Shown: in pieces, positions 1-5,550 of the stretch
How the letters are laid out: each line of letters opens with the position of its first letter
Numbering within the stretch: position 1 is the first letter of the stretch
Source of the DNA: Gammaproteobacteria bacterium
GTDB lineage: Bacteria > Pseudomonadota > Gammaproteobacteria > GCA-001735895
Reading direction: 5' to 3'
NCBI GenBank assembly: GCA_015494335.1
Contig: WGBK01000306.1
Coordinates: 1 to 5,605 of the forward strand
Length of the DNA stretch: 5,605 nucleotides
Made by a program: the position numbers and the translations under genes
Notes under the pieces: model-generated
What the model saw: only the letters and a program-made list of their open reading frames with translations
Database searches by the model: none
Told to the model about the DNA's origin: nothing

Positions 1-1479
1 GGACAGTTCCTCGGCGGTCACCGACAGCAGGCCGTCGGCATCCACCTGGTAGGTGACACGGATGCGCGGAGCGCCGGCCACCATTGGCGGAATGCCGCGC
101 AACTCGAAATGGGCCAGCGAGCGGTTGTCGGAAACCAGCTCCCGCTCGCCCTGCACCACGTGGATGGACATCGCTGTCTGACCATCCTTGAAGGTGGTGA
201 ATTCCTGCGCCCGCGCCACCGGGATCGGCGTGTTGCGCGGGATGATCTTCTCCGACAGGCCGCCCATGGTCTCGATCGCCAGCGACAGCGGCAGCACATC
301 GAGCAGCAGCATCTCGGAATCGGGCTTGTTGCCGGCCAGCACATCCGCCTGCTGGGCTGCGCCGATGGCGACGACCTTGTCCGGGTCGAGGGAACACAGG
401 GGTTCGCGCCCGAAGAACTCGCCCACCTGCTCACGCACCCGGGGCACGCGGGTCGAACCGCCGACCAGGATCACGTCGCTGATTTCGCTCTTGTCGAGTT
501 TTGCATCGCGCAGGGTGCGGCGGCAGGCCATCAGGGTCTTGCGCAGCAGATCTTCGATCAGCACATTGAATTGTTCGCGATCCAGGCTCAGCTCGACATG
601 CTGACCGTCGATCTCCAGCTCAATGGTGGTCTGCTCGGCGTCAGTCAGGGCCTCCTTGGCCTTGCGCGCGACGATCATGATCCGGCGCGAACGCTTCGGG
701 TCCATCTGCTCGATGCCGGCCTCGCGGACGATCCACTCGGCGATGGCGTGATCCATGTCGTCACCGCCGAGGGAGGAATCCCCGCCCGTGGCCATGACCT
801 CGAATACGCCCTTGTTGAGATGCAGAATGGAAATATCGAAGGTGCCGCCGCCCAGATCGTAGATGGCGATGATGCCGTCGGCCTTCTGATCCAGGCCATA
901 GGCCACGGCAGCCGCCGTCGGCTCGTTGAGCAGGCGATAGACATTGAGACCGGCCAGGCGCGCCGCATCGCGGGTGGCCTGGCGCTGGGCATCGTCGAAA
1001 TAGGCCGGCACGGTGATGACCACGCCGTCGAGGGGCTCGCCAAGGGAATCCTCGGCGCGTTTCGCCAGTACCTTGAGGATCTCCGCCGAAACCTCGACGG
1101 CGGTGACCTTGCCGCGCCGGGTGACGATGCGCGGCACCGAGGAATCACCGCTCGTATCGAACTGCCAGGGCAGCACATCGGACAGCGCCTTGATGTCCTC
1201 GACACCACGCCCGAGGATGCGCTTGACCGAGGAGATGGTGTTGAGGGGATCCTCGGCCTGTTTTTCCAGCGCCGGGTAGCCGACCAGGATCTCGTCTTCG
1301 CCGTAATACACCACCGACGGCAGCAGGTGGCGCCCCTGCTCGTCGGGCAGGGTATCGACCACACCGCTACGATTGACGGCCACCAGCGAGTTGGTGGTGC
1401 CGAGGTCGATCCCCGCCGCATGCTTGCGCTGGTGCGGGGCGGCGCTCTGTCCGGGTTCGGAGATCTGAAGCAGGGCCAT
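1..1479 (-). CDS. hscA: HscA, Hsp70-type chaperone for Fe-S cluster assembly (5' part, cut by left window edge)
   Basis: Specialised Hsp70 ATPase of the Isc system; with HscB it binds the scaffold IscU and drives cluster release to acceptor proteins in the cytoplasm. I translated this frame by hand: it is open from the ATG at 1479 to base 1, giving 493 residues of a family length near 616, so about the last 120 residues (end of the substrate domain and the lid) are missing. Visible Hsp70 marks: ATP phosphate loop GIDLGTTNS (about 23-31), NEPTAAAVAYG (185-195), DLGGGT (208-213), VGGSTRVP (339-346), and the linker-region sequence LLLDVLPLSL (about 391-400). The substrate-domain stretch FTTFKDGQTAMSIHV (about 427-441) matches E. 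coli HscA and not DnaK, which decides HscA over DnaK; it keeps Phe430 and Met437, equivalent to E. coli Phe426 and Met433 of the IscU-peptide site. The start codon overlaps the hscB stop by one base (TAATG), with GAGGAAG 10 nt upstream as a ribosome site, implying translational coupling. Expected next gene off the edge: fdx. Confidence 0.96.
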   Translation of the reverse strand, partial: MALLQISEPGQSAAPHQRKHAAGIDLGTTNSLVAVNRSGVVDTLPDEQGRHLLPSVVYYGEDEILVGYPALEKQAEDPLNTISSVKRILGRGVEDIKALSDVLPWQFDTSGDSSVPRIVTRRGKVTAVEVSAEILKVLAKRAEDSLGEPLDGVVITVPAYFDDAQRQATRDAARLAGLNVYRLLNEPTAAAVAYGLDQKADGIIAIYDLGGGTFDISILHLNKGVFEVMATGGDSSLGGDDMDHAIAEWIVREAGIEQMDPKRSRRIMIVARKAKEALTDAEQTTIELEIDGQHVELSLDREQFNVLIEDLLRKTLMACRRTLRDAKLDKSEISDVILVGGSTRVPRVREQVGEFFGREPLCSLDPDKVVAIGAAQQADVLAGNKPDSEMLLLDVLPLSLAIETMGGLSEKIIPRNTPIPVARAQEFTTFKDGQTAMSIHVVQGERELVSDNRSLAHFELRGIPPMVAGAPRIRVTYQVDADGLLSVTAEELS

Positions 1480-2021
1480 TAGAGTAGGTCTTCCTCGAGT
1501 TTCATCTGGTATTCGTCGATCTGTTCGAGGATGCGCGAGATGAACTGCATCTTCTTGATGATCTGTCTTGCCGCCTCGTAGTCGCCGGCATCGTAGAGGC
1601 GCTGGAACTCGGCGGCGTATTCCTTCGAGCGCTGGTCCAGCTTGCCGGTGATGTGATCGCAGCAGCGCAGCGGATCCTGGCAGCTCTGACACTGCTCCAT
1701 CTCCTCGCGCAACTCGATCTGTTCCATCAGGAAGGCCGTATCGCCGGTGGTCTCATGCTCGTCGTTCATGTCCAGGCCCTTCAGGCCGAGCATGTAACGG
1801 GCGCGCTTGACCGGATCCTGCAGAGTCTGATAGGCCTCGTTGATCCAGGATGCCTGCTGCACCGCCAGCCGCTTCTGCTGGTCGCTGCCACCGGCCACGC
1901 GGTCGGGATGGAACTGCGACTGCAGGCGACGCTGGGCGTCGTGCAGGGCGCGGGCATCGATCTCGAAGGACACCGGCAGGCCGAACAACTCGAAGTAATT
2001 CTGTTGCAGGTCGAGGCTCAT
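1479..2021 (-). CDS. hscB: HscB, J-domain co-chaperone of HscA
   Basis: Cytoplasmic J-protein that recruits IscU to HscA and stimulates its ATPase. The product is 180 residues (E. coli about 171). The N-terminal J domain starts YFELFGLP (about 9-16) and carries the diagnostic HPD tripeptide at 38-40; NEAYQTLQDPVKRARYML (61-78) is the usual HscB helix region. The C-terminal three-helix domain has the family signature DTAFLMEQIELREE (94-107) and ends in a Glu/Lys-rich helix. Odd: residues 111-121 read C-x2-C-x5-C-C, giving four cysteines (111, 114, 120, 121) where E. coli HscB has none; see findings. The start lies 3 nt after the iscA stop (TGA-GCG-ATG) with no strong ribosome site, so translation probably depends on coupling to iscA. 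The stop overlaps the hscA start. Confidence 0.96.
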   Translation of the reverse strand: MSLDLQQNYFELFGLPVSFEIDARALHDAQRRLQSQFHPDRVAGGSDQQKRLAVQQASWINEAYQTLQDPVKRARYMLGLKGLDMNDEHETTGDTAFLMEQIELREEMEQCQSCQDPLRCCDHITGKLDQRSKEYAAEFQRLYDAGDYEAARQIIKKMQFISRILEQIDEYQMKLEEDLL

Positions 2022-2024
2022 CGC

Positions 2025-2348
2025 TCAGACCGTGAAGCTCTCGCCGCAGCCGCATTCGTCCTTGGCATTGGGGTTGCGGAACTCGAAACCCTCGTTGAGT
2101 CCCTGCTTGACGAAATCCACTTCGGTGCCATCGAGAAACACCAGGCTCTTGGGATCAACGATGATCTTGACGCCGTTGGACTCGAAGACCTCGTCCTCGG
2201 GATTGAGTTCGTCGACGAACTCGAGCACATAGGCCATGCCGGAGCAGCCGGTGGTCTTGACGCCGAGACGCAGGCCGATGCCCTTGCCGCGGTTTTCGAG
2301 AAAACTCTTGACCCGTTCGGCCGCCTTTTCCGTCAGAGTGATTGCCAT
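2025..2348 (-). CDS. iscA: IscA, A-type Fe-S carrier protein
   Basis: Small A-type carrier that binds iron or an Fe-S cluster and passes it to apo-proteins; it acts in the cytoplasm, usually as a dimer or tetramer. The product is 107 residues, the same length as E. coli IscA, and the three ligand cysteines fall at exactly the E. coli positions: C35 (in TTGCSGMAY), C99 and C101 (in ECGCGESF). The N-terminus MAITLTEKAAERVK is typical, and the long SLVFLDGTEVDFV strand region fits the family. A perfect AGGAGG lies 6 nt before the ATG. Oddity of context: in the standard isc order IscU directly precedes IscA, but here the gene upstream is a cysteine desulfurase ending 11 nt away. ErpA and SufA are alternatives by fold; the IscA call rests on the hscBA neighbours and the start and length match. 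Confidence 0.96.
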   Translation of the reverse strand: MAITLTEKAAERVKSFLENRGKGIGLRLGVKTTGCSGMAYVLEFVDELNPEDEVFESNGVKIIVDPKSLVFLDGTEVDFVKQGLNEGFEFRNPNAKDECGCGESFTV

Positions 2349-2354
2349 GTCGGG

Positions 2355-2360
2355 CCTCCT
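2355..2360 (-). promoter_or_regulatory. Ribosome binding site of iscA, overlapping the upstream stop codon
   Basis: AGGAGG on the minus strand, full match to the anti-Shine-Dalgarno core, 6 nt before the iscA ATG. Its first A is the last base of the desulfurase TGA stop, so the whole junction is stop plus ribosome site plus start, with no room for another gene or a remnant of iscU. Confidence 0.8.
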
Positions 2361-3514
2361 CAGCCGCTATGCTGCCGCAACGCGGGCGGCAACTGGTTGA
2401 TCCGATTGTGCAGCGCGTCGATCAGGCGATCGACCTGCTGCAGGGAATTTTCCATGCCGAAACTGGCGCGCACCGCATTCAGGGCCAGATCCTCGTCCAC
2501 GCCCATGGCCGTCAGCACATGGCTGGGGCGGGTGACCTCGCTGTGGCAGGCACTGCCGCTGGCCAGCGCAAAGCCCGCCTTGTCGAGTTCCATAAGCAGG
2601 GTCTCGCCGTGGTAGAAGGGGATGGCGAAGAAGCAGGTGTTGGGCAGGCGTTCGGCCGCCTCGCCAAAGATCACAACCCCGTCAATCTCCTTCAGGCGCG
2701 CCTCGAAATGGGTGCGCAATTCTAGCAGAAAGGCCTGTCGTTCCGGCAACTGATTTTGCGCCATTTCGGCGGCCTTGCCGAAGCCGGCGATCAGGGCCGC
2801 GTTCTCGGTGCCGGCGCGTCGCTGCTGCTCCTGCGGACCGCCGGCCAACAGGGCCTCGAACCGCAGACCGGGGCGTATAACCAGGGCGCCCATGCCCTGG
2901 GGGCCGCCGAACTTGTGCGCCGACAGGGTCATCAGATCGACCCCGAGTTCATTGAAGTCCAGCGGAATCTTGCCGGCCGCCTGGGTGGCGTCGCAATGCA
3001 GCAGACGCACACCCTGCCGGCGCGCGATCTCGGCCACCTCGGCCACCGGCTGCAGCACGCCGGTTTCGTTGTTGGCCCGCTGCAGGCTGAGCCATTCGGG
3101 TTGAGGCTCGGCCAGACGCTCGGCCAAACCCTCCAGCGCCACCCTGCCGCTGGCATCAACCTCGAGCCAGGACAGTTGCGCGCCCTTGCGCTGCAGCTGC
3201 CGCAGGGGTTCGAGCAGACTGGCGTGTTCGATCGGACTGCTCATCAGGGACGGCGAGGCGCAGGTATCAACCGTACCCTTGAGCGCCAGGTTGTTGGCCT
3301 CGGTACCGCCGCTGGTGAAGATCACCTGTTGCGGCCCGACGCCGACCAGACGGGCTACCTGATCCCGCGCCGACTCGATGGCCGAACGCAGCAGGCGACC
3401 GGAGCCATGCAGGCTCGAGGCATTGCCATGACGGCCGCTGAACAGAGGCAGCATGACCTCCAGGGCCTCCGGCAGCAGCGGGGATGAGGCGTTGTGATCG
3501 AAATAGACCGTCAT
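2360..3514 (-). CDS. NifS/IscS-family cysteine desulfurase (short, IscS-like paralogue)
   Basis: PLP-dependent enzyme of aminotransferase class V that takes sulfur from L-cysteine as a protein persulfide, the sulfur source for cluster assembly. Numbering from the ATG at 3514 (384 residues): FDHNASSPLLPE near the N-terminus; TSGGTEANN (about 67-75); His97 stacking on PLP; NNETG (148-152); DATQ (175-178); Schiff-base Lys201 in SAHKFGGPQG; and the persulfide Cys323 in SGSACHSE, on a loop as long as in E. coli IscS (group I). It differs from canonical IscS: the loop reads SACHSEVTRPSHVL and not SACTSASLEPSYVL, RASFG replaces RFSLG, and the C-terminus is about 15 residues shorter, lacking the LWEMY...IEW-type tail. 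It looks like the second, NifS-like desulfurase some proteobacteria carry between iscR and iscS; here it is the only one. Start choice: GAGGTG around the iscR stop serves the ATG at 3514; a GTG at 3526 would add four residues but has no ribosome site. Confidence 0.9.
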   Translation of the reverse strand: MTVYFDHNASSPLLPEALEVMLPLFSGRHGNASSLHGSGRLLRSAIESARDQVARLVGVGPQQVIFTSGGTEANNLALKGTVDTCASPSLMSSPIEHASLLEPLRQLQRKGAQLSWLEVDASGRVALEGLAERLAEPQPEWLSLQRANNETGVLQPVAEVAEIARRQGVRLLHCDATQAAGKIPLDFNELGVDLMTLSAHKFGGPQGMGALVIRPGLRFEALLAGGPQEQQRRAGTENAALIAGFGKAAEMAQNQLPERQAFLLELRTHFEARLKEIDGVVIFGEAAERLPNTCFFAIPFYHGETLLMELDKAGFALASGSACHSEVTRPSHVLTAMGVDEDLALNAVRASFGMENSLQQVDRLIDALHNRINQLPPALRQHSG

Positions 3515-3523
3515 GGCCGCTGT

Positions 3524-3529
3524 CACCTC
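3524..3529 (-). promoter_or_regulatory. Ribosome binding site deciding the desulfurase start
   Basis: GAGGTG on the minus strand, overlapping the iscR TGA stop and lying 9 nt before the ATG at 3514. It overlaps the alternative GTG start at 3526, so it can only serve the ATG. The position suggests translation of the desulfurase is coupled to iscR termination. Confidence 0.55.
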
Positions 3530-3965
3530 AGTGAGCGCTGCTCAGGGATTCGGTCTGCAGCAGATCCTGGTTCTTCAGCAAATCGGCCAGGGAGATGCCG
3601 GTCAGGTAGCGGTTGATCTCGTCGCTGAGTTCTTCCCACAACTGCTCGGTCAGACAGGGCTCGTAGTTGCTGGAGCCGGGCACCGCGTCCTTGTTGGTCA
3701 CCTCCAGCTTCTCGTCGACAGCGGTGATGATGTCGGCGATGCTGATGTCCTCCGGCTCGCCATTGAGCTGGTATCCGCCGCCGGGCCCGCGCGTACTGAC
3801 CACCAGGTTGTTGCGGCGCATCTTGGCGAACAGCTGCTCGAGGTAGGAAAGCGAGATCCCCTGGCGCTCGGAGATCTCCGCCAGCGACACGGGGGAATCA
3901 TCCGAGTGCATGACGAGATCCAGCATCGAGGTCACCGCGTAGCGGCTCTTGGTCGATAAACGCAT
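3528..3965 (-). CDS. iscR: IscR, Rrf2-family regulator of the isc operon, lacking three of four cluster ligands
   Basis: Dimeric winged-helix repressor that in E. coli senses Fe-S status through a [2Fe-2S] cluster and represses its own operon. This protein has 145 residues (E. coli 162; shorter at the C-terminus). The DNA-binding domain is well kept: MRLSTKSRYAV, ISERQGISLSYLEQLF (recognition helix, including Glu43) and the wing RGPGGGY (59-65). It then aligns without gaps to E. coli IscR through the ligand loop, but C92 is Lys, C98 is Ser and H107 is Glu; only C104 (PCLTEQLW) remains. This is therefore an IscR by DNA-binding domain, position and operators, but probably not by canonical cluster binding. 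Start: the ATG at 3965 gives the family N-terminus; an in-frame TTG at 4007 lies inside the promoter and is rejected. The ribosome site is weak (AAGGA is 16 nt away). First gene of the operon. Confidence 0.95.
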   Translation of the reverse strand: MRLSTKSRYAVTSMLDLVMHSDDSPVSLAEISERQGISLSYLEQLFAKMRRNNLVVSTRGPGGGYQLNGEPEDISIADIITAVDEKLEVTNKDAVPGSSNYEPCLTEQLWEELSDEINRYLTGISLADLLKNQDLLQTESLSSAH

Positions 3966-3998
3966 GATGTATGCCCATAAGTCCTTGAGAATGCAGCC

Positions 3999-4026
3999 AG
4001 TATACAAACCCGACCATTTTGGTCAA
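3999..4026 (-). promoter_or_regulatory. Sigma-70-type promoter of the isc operon
   Basis: On the minus strand: -35 TTGACC (4026-4021, 5 of 6 consensus bases), 16-nt spacer, -10 TATACT (4004-3999, 5 of 6). Transcription would begin near 3992, giving a leader of about 27 nt before iscR. The -35 and spacer lie within the first IscR type-1-like operator, the expected arrangement for repression. The transcript would cover iscR through hscA. Confidence 0.75.
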
Positions 4027-4030
4027 GTAT
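4006..4030 (-). promoter_or_regulatory. IscR type-1-like operator, promoter-proximal
   Basis: A 25-bp site matching the E. coli IscR type 1 consensus at 22 of 25 positions by my hand alignment. Left half ATACTTGACC, centre AAAAT, right half GGTCGGGTTT. The two core mismatches (T to C and A to G) are symmetric, so the dyad is kept as GACCA-AAA-TGGTC. It covers the -35 and spacer of the iscR promoter. Consensus recalled from knowledge of E. coli IscR; binding is inferred. Confidence 0.7.
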
Positions 4031-4031
4031 T

Positions 4032-4056
4032 ATTTCCGAGTGTTTTACTCAGGTAT
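4032..4056 (-). promoter_or_regulatory. IscR type-1-like operator, promoter-distal
   Basis: A second 25-bp site, one base beyond the first, with centres 26 bp apart. It matches the type 1 consensus at 21 of 25 positions by my hand alignment: left half ATACCTGAGT, centre AAAAC, right half ACTCGGAAAT. The core is a GAGT...ACTC dyad in place of GACT...AGTC, again a symmetric change. It lies directly upstream of the -35. Two tandem type 1 sites are also described at the E. coli iscR promoter. Confidence 0.6.
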
Positions 4057-4115
4057 TGAGACTGTGACGGGACCGCAGCGAAGCTGATTTGCATTAACGC
4101 ATCACGGCAGCGATT

Positions 4116-4144
4116 TTGCTAGCATTGGAATTTCAGCATATAGC
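4116..4144 (+). promoter_or_regulatory. Possible promoter of the CbiM-like gene
   Basis: TTGCTA (4116-4121) and TATAGC (4139-4144), 17 nt apart, each matching 4 of 6 sigma-70 consensus bases. The transcript would start about 10 nt before the ATG at 4161, leaving almost no leader, which fits the absence of a visible ribosome site. This is weak evidence. Confidence 0.3.
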
Positions 4145-4160
4145 GATACAGTCCGACGCG

Positions 4161-4820
4161 ATGGATCTCAATTCAAGTCTGCTCGACGGTTTCTGGCCCT
4201 GGGCGCACCTGCTCTACTGGCCGCTGCTGGCCTGGGCCCTGTACCGCGCGCCCTGGTCGATCCTGACCCAGAAAGATTCCAGCAACGTGCTGTTCGCCAC
4301 CTGTGTTGCGCTGTTCCTGGTCTGGCAACTGCGTATCCAGGTCGACGACGGGTTGGCCATCCACCTGCTCGGCTCCACGCTGCTGACGCTGATGTTCCGC
4401 TGGCAGACCGCGCTGATCGCCAACGCCCTGATCCTGACCGGCATGACCCTGACCACCGACGCGGATTTCGCCGCCTTTGCGGCGAACGGCCTGCTGATGG
4501 GCGCCCTGCCCATCGGCATCAGCTACCTGGTGTGGCGCCTCAACGAGTGGTATCTGCCGGCCAACTACTTCGTCTATATCTTCGTGGTCGCCTTCCTGTC
4601 GGCGGGCATCGGCATGATCAGCGTCGGCTATGTCGCCTGGCTGCTGCTGAACAGCAGCTCGCAGTTGCCGATGGAAACGCTGGACCAGTTCCTGTGGATC
4701 TTCGTGCCGATCATGTACCCCGAGGCCTTCCTGACCGGTGGCGCCATCTCGATCTTCGTCATCTACAAGCCGGAATGGATCGCCACCTTCGACGATCGGC
4801 GCTATCTGAGAAACCGCTAA
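4161..4820 (+). CDS. CbiM-like / COG3235-type integral membrane protein (ECF-transporter permease-like), function unknown
   Basis: The 219-residue product is very hydrophobic, with six or seven predicted membrane segments by eye: about 14-30, 43-60, 66-80, 82-98, 106-125, 136-163 and 175-202. It resembles the family usually annotated as energy-coupling factor ABC transporter permease (CbiM superfamily, COG3235). Recognisable family features are RAPW near the N-terminus (29-32), FHLLG-like IHLLG (67-71), GALPIGISY (114-122), YFVYIFVVAF (136-145), the PEAFLTG segment (187-193) and the tail IATFDDRRYL (207-216). CbiM proteins take up cobalt or related metals, but no CbiN, CbiO or CbiQ partner is seen here, so the substrate is unknown. 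Start: ATG 4161 is preferred over an in-frame TTG at 4116, which overlaps the putative promoter; neither has a clear ribosome site. It is transcribed divergently from iscR and converges on trmJ with 4 nt between stops. Confidence 0.85.
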   Translation: MDLNSSLLDGFWPWAHLLYWPLLAWALYRAPWSILTQKDSSNVLFATCVALFLVWQLRIQVDDGLAIHLLGSTLLTLMFRWQTALIANALILTGMTLTTDADFAAFAANGLLMGALPIGISYLVWRLNEWYLPANYFVYIFVVAFLSAGIGMISVGYVAWLLLNSSSQLPMETLDQFLWIFVPIMYPEAFLTGGAISIFVIYKPEWIATFDDRRYLRNR

Positions 4821-4824
4821 TCGA

Positions 4825-5550
4825 TCAAGATTTACGGTATTTCTGTACCGAGCTGAGTATGCCGCGCAGGATATTGACCTCGTTGCGCGTCAGTCCGATG
4901 CGCTGATAGAGGCGACGCAGGCGCTTCATCATATGCCGCGGTTGCGCGGGATCGAGGAAGCCCGTGGCCACGAGCACCTGTTCCAGATGCTCGAAATAGC
5001 CTTCCAGCTCTCCCGCGCTGGCCATGGGCTCACGTGGTACATCCAGCGTAGGCTGGTTCGCCTGCTGCAACCGCACAAAGATTTCATAGGCCAACAGTTG
5101 CACGGCCATGGCCAGGTTCAGGGAACTGTAATCGGGCGCGGTGGGAATCTTGACGGTGTAATGGCAGAACTGCAGCTCCTCGTTGCTGAGACCACTGCGT
5201 TCACGGCCAAACACGAGAGAGGCAGATTGACCATCGGCACGATCGCCCAGCATGTCGGCCATCTGTCGTGGACTGAGTTCAGGCCAGCCGAGGCTGCGCG
5301 GCCGCGCGCTGGATCCGATCACCAGCTCGCTCTCCGCCACAGCCTCGGGCAGCGTATCCACACGACGGCAGGCATCGAGTAGGTCCAAGGCTCCCGAAGC
5401 CCGTGCAATGGCGGTCTCGTCGATACTGCAGCGAGGCGACACCAGGGTCAGATTGCGCAAGCCCATGTTCTTCATCGCCCGGGCCGTGGCGCCGATATTG
5501 CCGGGATGGCTGGTTTCCACCAGCACGATCTGCAGGTCGTCGAGTTTCAT
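4825..5550 (-). CDS. trmJ: TrmJ, tRNA (cytidine/uridine-32-2'-O)-methyltransferase
   Basis: SPOUT-class enzyme that uses S-adenosylmethionine to methylate the 2'-OH of residue 32 in the tRNA anticodon loop; cytoplasmic and dimeric. The product is 241 residues (E. coli TrmJ about 246) and complete. Visible motifs: IVLVETSHPGNIGATARAMK (8-27) at the N-terminus, LVIGSSAR (76-83), LVFGRERSGLSNEEL (112-126), and the cofactor-knot segment YSSLNLAMAVQLLAYE (141-156). The C-terminal extension contains GYFEHLEQVLVATGF (184-198) and NEVNILRGIL (223-232), as in gammaproteobacterial TrmJ. The ATG at 5550 gives the family N-terminus, though no good ribosome site precedes it. In E. coli trmJ lies just upstream of iscR in the same direction; here the CbiM-like gene on the other strand sits between them. 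Confidence 0.95.
   Translation of the reverse strand: MKLDDLQIVLVETSHPGNIGATARAMKNMGLRNLTLVSPRCSIDETAIARASGALDLLDACRRVDTLPEAVAESELVIGSSARPRSLGWPELSPRQMADMLGDRADGQSASLVFGRERSGLSNEELQFCHYTVKIPTAPDYSSLNLAMAVQLLAYEIFVRLQQANQPTLDVPREPMASAGELEGYFEHLEQVLVATGFLDPAQPRHMMKRLRRLYQRIGLTRNEVNILRGILSSVQKYRKS

Noticed and set aside
109..1482. 457-codon open frame on the plus strand opposite hscA
   Set aside because: It is the antisense shadow of hscA in a GC-rich gene; the minus frame gives an unmistakable Hsp70, while the plus translation has no recognisable domain.
1653..2615. 320-codon plus-strand open frame spanning hscB, iscA and part of the desulfurase
   Set aside because: It crosses three well-supported minus-strand genes and its translation is low-complexity and unrecognisable.
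2756..3487. 243-codon plus-strand open frame opposite the desulfurase
   Set aside because: Antisense shadow; the minus frame carries the full PLP-enzyme motif set.
3515..3527. Room for a RyhB-type small-RNA target or attenuator between iscR and the desulfurase gene
   Set aside because: Only 13 nt separate the genes, too little for the leader structure known between E. coli iscR and iscS.
3963..4007. Longer IscR starting at an in-frame TTG at 4007
   Set aside because: The TTG lies between the -35 and -10 of the promoter, upstream of the likely transcript start, and the family N-terminus MRLS begins at 3965.
4834..4851. Possible terminator hairpin at the end of trmJ
   Set aside because: CGGTA and TACCG form only a 5-bp stem inside the trmJ coding sequence, with no T-run on either strand.
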